Source: an uncultured Blautia sp. | GTDB taxonomy: Bacteria; Bacillota; Clostridia; Lachnospirales; Lachnospiraceae | Direction: 5' to 3' | Assembly (NCBI RefSeq): GCF_934424005.1 | Contig: NZ_CAKRXI010000008.1 | Coordinates: 1 to 64,000, forward strand | Length of the DNA stretch: 64,000 bases | Notes under the pieces: generated by a model | The model's database searches: none | Told to the model about the DNA's origin: nothing | Seen by the model: the letters and a program-made list of their open reading frames with translations, nothing else | Made by a program: the position numbers and the translations under genes | In this document: positions 8,901-16,986 of the stretch, in pieces | How positions within the stretch are numbered: position 1 is the first letter of the stretch | Layout of the letters: each line of letters begins with the position of its first letter

Positions 8901-9042
8901 ATCAGTGTTCATAAGTCAATATTCCGCGAGGTGTTTTGTCATATATATGACAAGATCCCGAGACATACAGGTCAAAATGCCATCACCGTAGGTGATTTAA
9001 AATGCATTTTGGCCAAGTGCTGTGAACGGAGTGAACAGCAAC
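8901..9042 (+). repeat. Copy 1 of an intergenic repeat element of about 140 bp
   Basis: Shares blocks in the same order with the reverse complement of the element at 10136-10316: CGCGAGGTGTTTTG, TCCCGAGACATAC, CAAAATGC, GGTGATTT, AATGCATTTTG and TGTGAACGGAGTGAACAG. Copy 1 has lost part of the terminal inverted repeat (GTGTTCAT instead of CTGTTCAC). It encodes no protein. Confidence 0.8.
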
Positions 9043-9047
9043 TAAAT

Positions 9048-9080
9048 CAGGCTGCCATAACAATATTTTACAGCAGCCTG
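9048..9080 (-). terminator. Probable terminator of uppP
   Basis: A perfect 8-bp stem CAGGCTGC/GCAGCCTG with a 17-base loop lies 30 bases past the uppP stop codon. The T tract after it is short and interrupted (GATTTAGTT), so efficiency is uncertain. Confidence 0.5.
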
Positions 9081-9109
9081 GTCAGAATTTGATTCATTTC
9101 TATATTCAA

Positions 9110-10012
9110 TTATCCAAGGAAATTTTTTCCTACAAAATAGCCCAGCACAAGAACACCAAGTACGATACGATACCAGCCAAAAGCCTTGAAATCATGTTTC
9201 TTAATATATCCCATCAGGAATTTGATGGCGATAATAGAAACAAAAAATGCAACCACAACACCGGTGACCAGTGTAAGAACCTCTGCCGGAGTGAATGTGA
9301 AGCCGAATTTTACCAGTTTCAGCAGACTCGCTCCGAACATAACCGGAATTGCCAGAAAAAAGGTAAATTCTGCTGCAACCGTTCTTGAAGTACCAACAAG
9401 GATACCTCCAATAATCGTGGAACCGGAACGGGATGTTCCCGGAATAACAGATAATACCTGAAAAATACCAATCTTGAATGCCGTGGCAAAACTCAGATCT
9501 TCAAGAGATGTACAGATTGGTTTTCTTCGTTTATTGTAATTTTCTACAATGATAAAAATCACACCATAAACGATAAGTGCAATTGCAACAACCACATAGT
9601 TGTTAAATTTCTCTTCGATAAAATCATTGAATGGAAGCGCGATCACGATAGTCGGGATGCATGCCACTATAATCTTAAACCACAAAATCCATTTATCTTT
9701 ATCACAGAACTTCTCCACAAAAGTCAGCACAATGCGAGAAAGCGGATTCTTACGTGCAATCTGTGCTTTTTTCTTCTTGGGTATCTGTCGTATGTAAAAT
9801 GGCCACAGCTTACTCCAATACAGGACAACAACCGCAAGGATCGCACCCAGCTGAATGACTACCAGAAAAAAATCCTTAAATTCTGTGGTCATATCCATCT
9901 TGATAAACTCATCTACAAGGATCATATGACCGGTACTGCTGATTGGAAGCCACTCAGTAATACCCTCTACGATGCCGAGGATCACAACTTTTATAAACTC
10001 CAAAACACTCAT
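9110..10012 (-). CDS. uppP: Undecaprenyl-diphosphatase UppP (BacA)
   Basis: A 300-residue polytopic membrane protein that dephosphorylates undecaprenyl diphosphate, returning the lipid carrier to cell-wall and polysaccharide synthesis; high levels give bacitracin resistance. Both family signatures are present: [14 protein letters not shown] (residues 16-29), with the catalytic glutamates and histidine, and [10 protein letters not shown] in the second half. The start at 10012 is preferred over an in-frame ATG at 10042, because AGAGGAAAA lies before it and the predicted transcription start falls at about 10041. A carrier-recycling enzyme suits a window full of lipid-linked glycan genes, but it is not in an operon with them. 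Confidence 0.95.
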   Translation of the reverse strand: MSVLEFIKVVILGIVEGITEWLPISSTGHMILVDEFIKMDMTTEFKDFFLVVIQLGAILAVVVLYWSKLWPFYIRQIPKKKKAQIARKNPLSRIVLTFVEKFCDKDKWILWFKIIVACIPTIVIALPFNDFIEEKFNNYVVVAIALIVYGVIFIIVENYNKRRKPICTSLEDLSFATAFKIGIFQVLSVIPGTSRSGSTIIGGILVGTSRTVAAEFTFFLAIPVMFGASLLKLVKFGFTFTPAEVLTLVTGVVVAFFVSIIAIKFLMGYIKKHDFKAFGWYRIVLGVLVLGYFVGKNFLG

Positions 10013-10047
10013 GTTTCTTTTCCTCTCTGTTTTATTTTTCATGTATC

Positions 10048-10076
10048 AGTATATTACAGTTTCGGTGGTTCGTAAA
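10048..10076 (-). promoter_or_regulatory. Promoter of uppP
   Basis: TTTACG and TATACT on the minus strand with a 17-base spacer. It gives a leader of about 30 bases to the chosen start codon. Confidence 0.6.
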
Positions 10077-10135
10077 CCTTTCCATACATTTTAATTCAAA
10101 GTTTGGATTTTGTTTAACTTTTCTGCAACATACAA

Positions 10136-10316
10136 GACCGGAGAAACATCGTTACTGTTCACTCCGTTCACAGTAACTTGGTCAAAATGCATTCCAAATC
10201 ACCTTTGGTGATAGCATTTTGCCCCGTATGTCTCGGGATTTTGCCATATTCATGGCAAAACACCTCGCGGGATATTACCTGTGAACAGTAACGAAACAGT
10301 TTCTGTCTCTCCGGTC
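10136..10316 (-). repeat. Copy 2 of the intergenic repeat, with long terminal inverted repeats
   Basis: The outer arms are GACCGGAGA/TCTCCGGTC and the inner arms GTTACTGTTCAC/GTGAACAGTAAC, both perfect. Inside are a second stem GTTACTGT/ACAGTAAC at one end and TTGCCATattcATGGCAA. Read on the minus strand it matches copy 1, so the two copies bracket uppP in opposite orientation. It could fold into a large multi-stem RNA or cruciform. Confidence 0.8.
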
Positions 10317-10344
10317 AGTAATTTTATATTATTTGGATTTTAAC

Positions 10345-13300
10345 CTATCTGCTTGCGATCGTTGCAATATCGATCAGTGTCAGATTGTGAAGGTCTGTAT
10401 TCTCAAGACTGGTTACAAGTGCCTCTGCGGTGTCCAGACTGGTAAGAACATTAACACCTGTCTCAATCGCATTTCGACGGATCACAAAACCATCTTTCTG
10501 ATGTTCCACACCCTGTGGAGGTGTATCAATAACAACATCGATCTTATGTCCAAGGATAAGGTCCATAAGGTTCGGTGCCGGCTGTTCCAATTTGTTGGTA
10601 CGGATTGCCTTGATTCCATTTTCCTTGAGGACTCTTGCTGTGCCTCTTGTTGCATAGATACGGTATCCAAGTGCCTCAAAACGTCTTGCGATCGGAACAA
10701 CTTCCTGCTGATCTTCATCTTTGACAGTGATGATCATGTTCTTATACTTCGGAAGTTTGATTCCGGCTCCGATAAATGCTTTGTACAGAGCTTCATTGAA
10801 GTTCTCTGCAATACCAAGACATTCACCTGTGGACTTCATCTCTGGTCCAAGGCTGATATCTGCGCCGCGGATCTTCTCGAAGGAGAATACCGGCATCTTG
10901 ATCGCGATATGTTTTGCTTCCGGCTGAAGACCTGGTGCATATCCCATATCTTTGAGTTTGTATCCAAGGATCACTTTCGTTGCCAGCGGTACGATCGGGA
11001 TTCCGGTTACCTTACTGATATATGGTACCGTACGGCTGGAACGTGGATTTACTTCGATAACATATACTTCTTCGCCACATACAATAAATTGGATGTTGAT
11101 CATACCAACTACATGAAGTGCTTTTGCAAGACGACGTGTATACTCTGCAATAGTATCTTTTGCAGTCTGACTGATCGTCTGTGCCGGATATACGGAAATA
11201 CTGTCTCCGGAATGGATACCAGCACGTTCAATATGCTCCATGATACCAGGAATCAGGATATCCTCTCCATCACAAACTGCATCGACTTCGATTTCTTTAC
11301 CCATCAGGTATTTGTCAACCAGAATCGGATGTTCCTGTGCAATCTGATTGATGATTCCGATATATTCCTCTACATCCTCATCACTGACTGCAATACGCAT
11401 GCCCTGTCCACCGAGGACATAGGAAGGACGAACAAGTACCGGATATCCTAACTCGTTGGCAGCCTTTTTAGCTTCCTCTGCTGTGAATACAGTCTGTCCC
11501 TTCGGTCTCGGGATCTCACATTTTTCAAGAATCTCATCAAAGAGCTCACGGTCCTCTGCTGCGTCAACGTCTTCGGCAGATGTTCCAAGGATCTTAACTC
11601 CCATCTTCATAAGCGCTTCTGTAAGCTTGATAGCAGTCTGTCCACCAAACTGGACAACTGCTCCGTCCGGTTTTTCAATATTTACGATGTTTTCCACATC
11701 TTCCGGTGTCAGTGGCTCGAAATACAGTTTATCTGCGATGTCGAAATCTGTGCTGACAGTTTCCGGGTTATTGTTTACAATAATTGTCTCATAGCCTTCT
11801 TTTTTGAATGCCCATGTACAATGTACAGAACAGAAATCGAATTCGATACCCTGTCCGATACGGATCGGTCCGGAACCAAGAACAAGAACTTTTTTCTTAT
11901 CATGGGCAGCAACTGCCTCATTTTCTGTATCCGGGCCGCCATATACAGAATAGTAATATGGTGTTGCGGCAGCAAACTCAGCTGCACAAGTATCTACCAT
12001 CTTGTAAGCTGCTGTGATCTTATATCCCTGACGAAGCGCTTTGATATCTGCTTCTGTTCTTCCGCAAAGATTTGCGATCACATAATCCGGGAATTCCATG
12101 CGTTTTGCTTCAAGAAGAAGTTCTTCTGTAAGCGGCTGTGTCTTCAGAGCCTGTTCCATCTCTACCAGAATTGCAATTTTGTCAATGAACCATCTGTCGA
12201 TCTTTGTGATTCTGTGGATATATTCTTTGGAAATATCTCTTCGGATTGCCTCCGCAATCTTCCAGATACGACGATCATCTACAACTGCCAGTTCTTCAAT
12301 CAGTTCATCCTCATCCAGACCGGTGAAGTCATAGGACATCAGGCTGTCTACATGCTGCTCCAGAGAACGGATAGCTTTCATAAGTGCACCTTCGAAATTA
12401 TGGCAGATACTCATAACCTCACCGGTAGCTTTCATCTGAGTAGTCAGTGTTCTCTTGGCAGTGATGAATTTATCAAATGGAAGTCTCGGAATTTTAACTA
12501 CACAATAGTCAAGCATTGGCTCGAAACTTGCATATGTTTTTCCTGTAATGGCATTCGGAATCTCATCCAGTGTATATCCAAGCGCAATCTTCGCTGCAAC
12601 TTTGGCGATCGGATAACCGGTAGCTTTACTTGCCAGCGCAGAAGAACGGCTTACACGAGGATTTACTTCGATAACACAGTATTCGAAGCTTTCCGGATGC
12701 AGTGCATACTGTACGTTACATCCACCTGTGATACCAAGTTCTGTGATGATATTCAGCGCAGATGTACGAAGCATCTGATATTCTTTGTCACCCAGTGTCT
12801 GAGATGGAGCAACTACGATAGAGTCACCTGTATGTACACCAACCGGGTCAATGTTTTCCATGTTGCAGACAGTAATACAGTTTCCTGCACTGTCACGCAT
12901 TACTTCGTATTCGATTTCTTTCCATCCCGCGATACAGCGTTCTACAAGAACTTCTCCTACACGGGAAAGTCTGAGACCATTCTCGAGGATTTCTCTCAGT
13001 TCGTATTCGTTATTAGCGATACCACCGCCACTTCCACCAAGTGTGTAAGCCGGACGGAGAACGACCGGATATCCAATCTTTTTGGTAAAAGCCACACCAT
13101 CTTCTACTGTTGTTACGACTTTAGAAGCAGCAACCGGCTCACCGATTTTTTCCATGGTGTCTTTGAATTCCTGACGGTCTTCAGCCTTCTTGATTGTCTC
13201 TGCTGTGGTACCGATCAGACGCACATTATGTTCTTTGAGAAAACCTTTTTCTTCCAGTTCCATTGCAAGGTTCAGCCCCGCCTGACCACCCAGTGTCGGC

Positions 13301-13560
13301 AGTACACTGTCCGGTTTTTCTTTAAGGATCAGCTGCTCTACAACCTCTACAGTAAGAGGCTCAATATAAACTTTATCTGCAATGTCTTTGTCTGTCATGA
13401 TCGTAGCAGGGTTGGAGTTCAGAAGAACAACTTCCATGCCTTCTTCTTTCAGAGAACGGCATGCCTGTGTACCAGCGTAGTCAAACTCTGCTGCCTGGCC
13501 GATGATAATCGGACCGGATCCAATTACAAGAACTTTATGTATATCTTTATTTCTCGGCAT
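10345..13560 (-). CDS. carB: Carbamoyl-phosphate synthase large subunit
   Basis: A 1071-residue enzyme of full family length. It makes carbamoyl phosphate from bicarbonate, ammonia delivered by CarA, and two ATP, for pyrimidines and arginine. Two homologous ATP-grasp halves are visible, each starting with a dinucleotide-like block (VLVIGSGPIIIGQAAEFDYA and VLVLGSGPIRIGQGIEFDF). Each has a glycine-rich ATP loop (LRPAYTLGGSGGG and VRPSYVLGGQGM) and an EVNPR metal-binding motif. The last 130 residues form the allosteric MGS-like domain. It overlaps carA by 14 bases, so translation is coupled. Confidence 0.98.
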   Translation of the reverse strand: MPRNKDIHKVLVIGSGPIIIGQAAEFDYAGTQACRSLKEEGMEVVLLNSNPATIMTDKDIADKVYIEPLTVEVVEQLILKEKPDSVLPTLGGQAGLNLAMELEEKGFLKEHNVRLIGTTAETIKKAEDRQEFKDTMEKIGEPVAASKVVTTVEDGVAFTKKIGYPVVLRPAYTLGGSGGGIANNEYELREILENGLRLSRVGEVLVERCIAGWKEIEYEVMRDSAGNCITVCNMENIDPVGVHTGDSIVVAPSQTLGDKEYQMLRTSALNIITELGITGGCNVQYALHPESFEYCVIEVNPRVSRSSALASKATGYPIAKVAAKIALGYTLDEIPNAITGKTYASFEPMLDYCVVKIPRLPFDKFITAKRTLTTQMKATGEVMSICHNFEGALMKAIRSLEQHVDSLMSYDFTGLDEDELIEELAVVDDRRIWKIAEAIRRDISKEYIHRITKIDRWFIDKIAILVEMEQALKTQPLTEELLLEAKRMEFPDYVIANLCGRTEADIKALRQGYKITAAYKMVDTCAAEFAAATPYYYSVYGGPDTENEAVAAHDKKKVLVLGSGPIRIGQGIEFDFCSVHCTWAFKKEGYETIIVNNNPETVSTDFDIADKLYFEPLTPEDVENIVNIEKPDGAVVQFGGQTAIKLTEALMKMGVKILGTSAEDVDAAEDRELFDEILEKCEIPRPKGQTVFTAEEAKKAANELGYPVLVRPSYVLGGQGMRIAVSDEDVEEYIGIINQIAQEHPILVDKYLMGKEIEVDAVCDGEDILIPGIMEHIERAGIHSGDSISVYPAQTISQTAKDTIAEYTRRLAKALHVVGMINIQFIVCGEEVYVIEVNPRSSRTVPYISKVTGIPIVPLATKVILGYKLKDMGYAPGLQPEAKHIAIKMPVFSFEKIRGADISLGPEMKSTGECLGIAENFNEALYKAFIGAGIKLPKYKNMIITVKDEDQQEVVPIARRFEALGYRIYATRGTARVLKENGIKAIRTNKLEQPAPNLMDLILGHKIDVVIDTPPQGVEHQKDGFVIRRNAIETGVNVLTSLDTAEALVTSLENTDLHNLTLIDIATIASR

Positions 13561-14635
13561 GATCTGTTCCTCCCATCATTTCCATAAATCTGTCAAACAG
13601 GTAGCTGGAGTCCTGCGGTCCAGGGCAGGCTTCCGGATGGAACTGTACCGTGAAGATGTTTTTGCCTTCGTAAGCCATTCCTTCGTTTGTACCATCGTTT
13701 ACATTGATAAATGCAGGTTTTGCAATACCTTTCTTCTCAAGGGCTTCCGCATCAACCACGTATCCATGGTTCTGAGATGAAATATAAACACGTCCTGTTG
13801 CAAGGTCCTTAACCGGATGATTGCCTCCTCTGTGTCCGTATTTCATTTTATGTGTGTCTCCGCCTGTTGCGAGAGCCATAAGCTGATGTCCGAGGCAGAT
13901 TGCAAAAATCGGCACATCTGACTCATAGAGTTTGCGGATTTCTTCTATAATAGTAGTGCATTCCTTCGGGTCTCCAGGTCCGTTGCTGAGCATGATCCCA
14001 TCCGGATGGTCTGCAAGGATTTCTTCAGCAGATGTAAGTGCCGGATAAATCGTTACCTGACAGCCTCTTTCATTCAGAGAACGTGCAATATTGCGTTTTG
14101 CACCAAAATCCATAAGAGCAACCTTCGGTCCGTTTCCTTTCAGTACTTCCTTCTCACTGCATGTAACTTTTTCAACTACTTTTCCAGTTGTATATGCTTT
14201 TAAACGGGGGATTATTTCATCTAAATCATAATTTTCGTTGACTGTGATCATACCATTCATGGTACCTTTTTCACGAAGAATTTTTGTGAGAGCACGAGTA
14301 TCAATACCGGCAATACCAGGTATATCATGCTTTTCAAGAAAATGCTGAATCGTATCCACGCTTCTGAAGTTACTTGGGATACGGGATAATTCACGAACAA
14401 TAAAACCATCGATCCAAGGTTTCCTGGATTCCTGGTCCTCATAACAGATTCCGTAATTTCCAATCAAAGGATAAGTCATGCAGACAGCCTGTCCTGCATA
14501 CGATGGGTCAGTCATTACTTCGAGATATCCGGTCATGGATGTGTTAAAAACGATCTCACTGATGACTTCTCTTGTTGAACCAATACTGGTTCCCTTAAAC
14601 ACATGGCCATCTTCTAATATCAGAAATGCTTTCAT
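13547..14635 (-). CDS. carA: Carbamoyl-phosphate synthase small subunit (glutaminase)
   Basis: A 362-residue glutamine amidotransferase subunit that frees ammonia from glutamine and channels it to CarB. The N-terminal small-subunit domain (FNTSMTGYLEVMTDPSY) precedes a class I amidotransferase domain with the nucleophile in FAICLGHQL (Cys247) and the His-Glu pair in VQFHPEA (His333, Glu335). SNGPGDP forms the oxyanion region. AAAGGGAG precedes the ATG. The leader is only about 37 bases from the predicted transcription start, too short for a PyrR attenuator. Confidence 0.98.
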   Translation of the reverse strand: MKAFLILEDGHVFKGTSIGSTREVISEIVFNTSMTGYLEVMTDPSYAGQAVCMTYPLIGNYGICYEDQESRKPWIDGFIVRELSRIPSNFRSVDTIQHFLEKHDIPGIAGIDTRALTKILREKGTMNGMITVNENYDLDEIIPRLKAYTTGKVVEKVTCSEKEVLKGNGPKVALMDFGAKRNIARSLNERGCQVTIYPALTSAEEILADHPDGIMLSNGPGDPKECTTIIEEIRKLYESDVPIFAICLGHQLMALATGGDTHKMKYGHRGGNHPVKDLATGRVYISSQNHGYVVDAEALEKKGIAKPAFINVNDGTNEGMAYEGKNIFTVQFHPEACPGPQDSSYLFDRFMEMMGGTDHAEK

Positions 14636-14671
14636 ATAATCTCCCTTTCTGTTTTTATCTAAATCTTCAAA

Positions 14672-14700
14672 ATTGTATCATAAGAGTTTCTATTTTTCAA
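14672..14700 (-). promoter_or_regulatory. Promoter of carAB
   Basis: TTGAAA (the pentamer TTTCAA reads on the plus strand) and TACAAT with a 17-base spacer on the minus strand, close upstream of carA. The rest of the gap up to the divergent tRNA promoter is AT-rich with no clear operator. Confidence 0.65.
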
Positions 14701-14799
14701 CAGGTTAAAGTGCTAAAAATAATTAAGTTGTTCTAAAAAACTTTGTTTTGGCAAATTGTCTAAGTTGAAAATATAATTTAAAAAATTTCAAATTCTATG

Positions 14800-14828
14800 T
14801 TGACATTTCTTTTTCTATGAGTTATGAT
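14800..14828 (+). promoter_or_regulatory. Promoter of the first tRNA-Leu gene
   Basis: A perfect TTGACA and TATGAT with a 17-base spacer, followed by AATTAGGCAGT. The same AATTAGGCAGT follows the promoter of the second tRNA-Leu at the same spacing, so promoter and gene share ancestry. Confidence 0.8.
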
Positions 14829-14868
14829 AATTAGGCAGTCAGCGAGACTGACTGATTTATAATGAAAT

Positions 14869-14952
14869 GCAGGAGTGGCGGAATTGGCAGACGCGCAGGC
14901 TTCAGGTGCCTGTGGTCGCAAGATCGTGTGGGTTCAAGTCCCATCTCCTGCA
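14869..14952 (+). tRNA. tRNA-Leu (anticodon CAG), copy 1
   Basis: 84 bases with a 7-bp acceptor stem GCAGGAG/CTCCTGC and discriminator A. The anticodon stem CAGGC/GCCTG encloses the loop TTCAGGT, giving CAG, which reads CUG. A long class II variable arm (GGTCGCAAGATC) and a T arm with GGGTTCAAGTCCC confirm leucine identity. The CCA end is not encoded. It is identical to the copy at 17985. Confidence 0.96.
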
Positions 14953-14976
14953 TTCTTTTTTTATTCAATACGAAGT

Positions 14977-15010
14977 AAATCCCGCAAAGTTTCAATTTTG
15001 CGGGATTTTT
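14977..15010 (+). terminator. Terminator after tRNA-Leu copy 1
   Basis: A 12-bp stem AAATCCCGCAAA/TTTGCGGGATTT with an 8-base loop and a T tract. It could also serve the convergent Rpn gene. Confidence 0.85.
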
Positions 15011-15095
15011 TATTGCTCATTTTTCTATTACGTGCCAATTCTGGCAAAATTTGCTCCTTTTTTGCCCTGTGCTCATGCTTCTCCATGAAACCGTC

Positions 15096-16037
15096 TTACT
15101 TAGCCGAGAATCCTTTACGTATTTTCTCTACCTCTTCCACTGTACAACCTGTATAATCTGCAACCTTTTCCAATATTTCTCCTGCCCTCAACATACTTTG
15201 CACAATTTTACTTCTTTCATCTAACTTTCCCGTATCATACCCCGCCTCAAACTCAGCCTTTCGGAGTTTCTTTTCTTCTTCCTCCTGATCATACTCAAAT
15301 ATACTCACCTTCAGCACCTCCGCTCGATTCTTCTGTAGAAAATCTTTCAGGATTCCTTCCCGGATGCATTCATCCACTGCATACTCTACTGCTGTATCCA
15401 ATTCCAGCTCTTTCCTGTATTTTCTTACTTTTCCCACATATTGTGCATATTCTCTCAGTATCTGGCACTGCTCCATCAGTTCTTTATTGTGACCTTCATT
15501 TATATTCAGGCAAACTACCTTTAATTCCAGCTTGGGTTCTCCGCTCAGATTTTCATATGCTTCTGACAAAGAATTCTCCCATCTGTCCTCCTCTTTTTCT
15601 GTTCCATTATAAAACACGATAAAATATGGCGCAGGTATCTTTTGCAACACCGATGAGTATAAAGACTTATGGTCTACGATCTTCTGATATTCCTCAGATA
15701 TGTATAACAAATCTCGGAGAGGCATATTCGGATTATATGTTGACTGGTGTTCATACAAAAATAAATTTGTGTCGATGATAAATGCCAGATCATTCTTCAT
15801 TCCCATATAAATTGCACTCTCTAATGTCACGATTTCCAAATCTTCTGGTTCTTTATATGCAGACCTGTTGATTGCATTATACAACGACAACAGATTCTCT
15901 TTATCTGAGAATAACATTCGAAATACCGTATCCTTATACTTTCTGTTTGCTCTCGGAACACTGCGCACCCCCTGATTCCTTTTAGCAGTCTGATTTTTCT
16001 TCGGTGTAACTTTGCATGTCTTTTTGTTTTTTGCCAT
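15096..16037 (-). CDS. Rpn family (PD-(D/E)XK) nuclease / putative transposase
   Basis: A 313-residue protein of the recombination-promoting nuclease (Rpn/YhgA-like) group. After a very basic N-terminus it has YKDTVFRMLFSDKENLLSLYNA, the family's opening motif. IDTNLFLYEHQSTYNPNMPLR (shortened here: LYEHQSTYN) contains the Glu of the nuclease core. Then come the AYFIVFYNG-like strand (APYFIVFYNGTEK) and a charged helical C-terminus. Rpn proteins cleave DNA and are linked to recombination and phage defence; many are annotated as transposases. The start at 16037 has AGGAGG eight bases upstream; an earlier GTG overlaps that site. It lies between two copies of a tRNA 3' end. Confidence 0.85.
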   Translation of the reverse strand: MAKNKKTCKVTPKKNQTAKRNQGVRSVPRANRKYKDTVFRMLFSDKENLLSLYNAINRSAYKEPEDLEIVTLESAIYMGMKNDLAFIIDTNLFLYEHQSTYNPNMPLRDLLYISEEYQKIVDHKSLYSSVLQKIPAPYFIVFYNGTEKEEDRWENSLSEAYENLSGEPKLELKVVCLNINEGHNKELMEQCQILREYAQYVGKVRKYRKELELDTAVEYAVDECIREGILKDFLQKNRAEVLKVSIFEYDQEEEEKKLRKAEFEAGYDTGKLDERSKIVQSMLRAGEILEKVADYTGCTVEEVEKIRKGFSAK

Positions 16038-16359
16038 AGGCAGCACCTCCTGTTGTCGCAGGAGTCAGAATGCCAATGTTGTTACACTTATCATTCAAAA
16101 CCCCTGCTTTTCTTTTCAATTGGATTTAAAAGCATGGATTTCTGAAATGAATTAAGAAAATAGACGGCATAGATGCCATGAACTTATAGAAAATATGCTT
16201 TGCAGTTATAGTACCATTTGTTCTTATATTTTTCAATAGGTTTTATACAATATTCAAATTCTAACCAATATTATTTCTATATAAACATCTCCATCTCTAA
16301 AATTTAATAGAGTTTATTCCTCTAGGATAAAATAATAAAAAATCACGGAGGAAACTATC
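16038..16359. other. Intergenic region between the Rpn and XRE genes
   Basis: This 322-base, AT-rich gap between divergent genes holds the predicted Rpn promoter. It has no credible open reading frame. Part of it (about 16190-16250) resembles sequence after the second tRNA-Leu. Confidence 0.6.
16208..16236 (-). promoter_or_regulatory. Predicted promoter of the Rpn gene
   Basis: TTGAAA and TACTAT on the minus strand with a 17-base spacer, leaving a leader of about 165 bases. A similar promoter sequence without a gene occurs at 18112-18140. Confidence 0.5.
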
Positions 16360-16599
16360 ATGGAAGAGAAGAGTCCAGAATACTTAATCAGGATTCGCGA
16401 TCTACGAGAAGATAATGATTATTCGCAAGAACATGTTGCCAGACTTCTTCATGTCGGACAGCGTACTTATTCTGACTATGAAAATGGTAAAACGCGTATT
16501 CCTTTAGATTCCATGATAATACTTGCAAAATTGTATGATGTGGATATGAATTATATCTGCGGCCTGACTGATAAAAAGAATAAATTCCCAGAAAAATAA
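16360..16599 (+). CDS. Small XRE-family helix-turn-helix regulator
   Basis: A 79-residue protein that is essentially one Cro/C1-type DNA-binding domain. IRDLREDNDYSQEHVARLL is followed by the recognition region HVGQRTYSDYENGKTR and then PLDSMIILAKLYDVDMNYI. It lacks a metabolite-binding or protease domain, so it may act as a simple repressor of a mobile or defence locus. CGGAGGAAA precedes the ATG. Divergent from the Rpn gene, it is a candidate for its control, though no operator was identified. Confidence 0.88.
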   Translation: MEEKSPEYLIRIRDLREDNDYSQEHVARLLHVGQRTYSDYENGKTRIPLDSMIILAKLYDVDMNYICGLTDKKNKFPEK

Positions 16600-16637
16600 G
16601 CGTACCGACACATTTTTAGCTTGTCAGTACGCTTTTC
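16599..16637 (+). terminator. Terminator of the XRE gene
   Basis: AGCGTAC-GACA and TGTC-GTACGCT pair with one mismatch around an 11-base loop and are followed by TTTTC. The stem begins at the last base of the stop codon. Confidence 0.75.
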
Positions 16638-16903
16638 TTGTATCCAAATATTAAAATAACAGATGAACCAGTTTCCTCCTTTCCTGGTTTGGTCACTCAG
16701 TTGGTCACTTTCAAAAAGTGACCTCAAAATTCGTTATAAATACTAGCAATTTTTTCAGTGGTAGGGTTCAAGTCCCATCTCCTGCATTCTTTTTTTATTG
16801 CCATTCTTTCAAGAATGCCTCTGCATTCTTGCTGCGAGATGCGCGTCATGCAATGCATGACATACTTCTTCTGCGCATCTCTGCAATCCTGCCGGAGGCT
16901 ATA
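16600..16903. other. Intergenic region with tRNA fragment and hairpins
   Basis: This 304-base gap contains the XRE terminator, a small inverted repeat (GGTCACTTT/AAAGTGACC near 16702), the duplicated tRNA 3' end and the first part of a hairpin-rich element. No gene was recognised, and no integrase. Confidence 0.6.
16764..16799 (+). repeat. 36-bp duplicate of the tRNA-Leu 3' end (att-like)
   Basis: Identical over 36 bases to positions 14930-14965: the 3' half of the T arm, the acceptor strand, the discriminator and the 13 flanking bases TTCTTTTTTTATT. The 5' part of the tRNA is missing. Direct repeats of a tRNA 3' end are the usual scar of site-specific integration into a tRNA gene, and the repeats enclose the Rpn and XRE genes. 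Confidence 0.85.
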
Positions 16904-16986
16904 TCAGATGGGGGATTGACTCCCACCACTGATACTGATTTGTTGCTCGTCACCTACAGAGGTGGGAGTCATCTCACATCTGATAT
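16801..16986. repeat. Hairpin-rich element overlapping the 3' end of the lysozyme gene
   Basis: Three stems stand in a row: CAAGAATGC/GCATTCTTG; GAGATGCGC/GCGCATCTC with an inner TCATGCA/TGCATGA; and a large one with outer arms ATATCAGATG/CATCTGATAT (16901-16910 and 16977-16986) and inner arms GACTCCCACC/GGTGGGAGTC. The last stem lies inside the coding region of the GH25 gene. Confidence 0.75.

Larger units (their letters stand above)
8807..9109. other. Intergenic region between uppP and the lipoprotein gene
   Basis: This 303-base gap holds the lipoprotein promoter, a small leader hairpin (CGGTCT/AGACCG near 8830), one copy of the uppP-flanking repeat and the likely uppP terminator. No open reading frame of note was seen. 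Confidence 0.7.
10013..10344. other. Intergenic region between carB and uppP
   Basis: This 332-base gap contains the uppP promoter and the second, larger copy of the repeat element. No other gene is visible. The palindrome may also end carAB transcription. Confidence 0.7.

Noticed and set aside
10333..11451. Plus-strand open frame of 372 codons antisense to the 3' end of carB
   Set aside because: Same reasons: Cys-rich shadow composition with no recognisable motif, opposite CarB's conserved C-terminal half.
11821..13587. Long plus-strand open frame of 588 codons opposite carB
   Set aside because: It is rich in Cys, Phe and Ser with no domain, lies entirely antisense to the well-conserved carB frame and has no ribosome binding site. 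It is a codon-bias shadow.
14636..14672. Possible PyrR attenuator upstream of carA
   Set aside because: The predicted transcription start leaves only about 37 bases, with no terminator/antiterminator pair.
14869..16799. Complete integrative element between the tRNA 3'-end repeats
   Set aside because: Only an Rpn gene and an XRE gene lie inside, with no integrase, excisionase or phage genes. At best it is a remnant.
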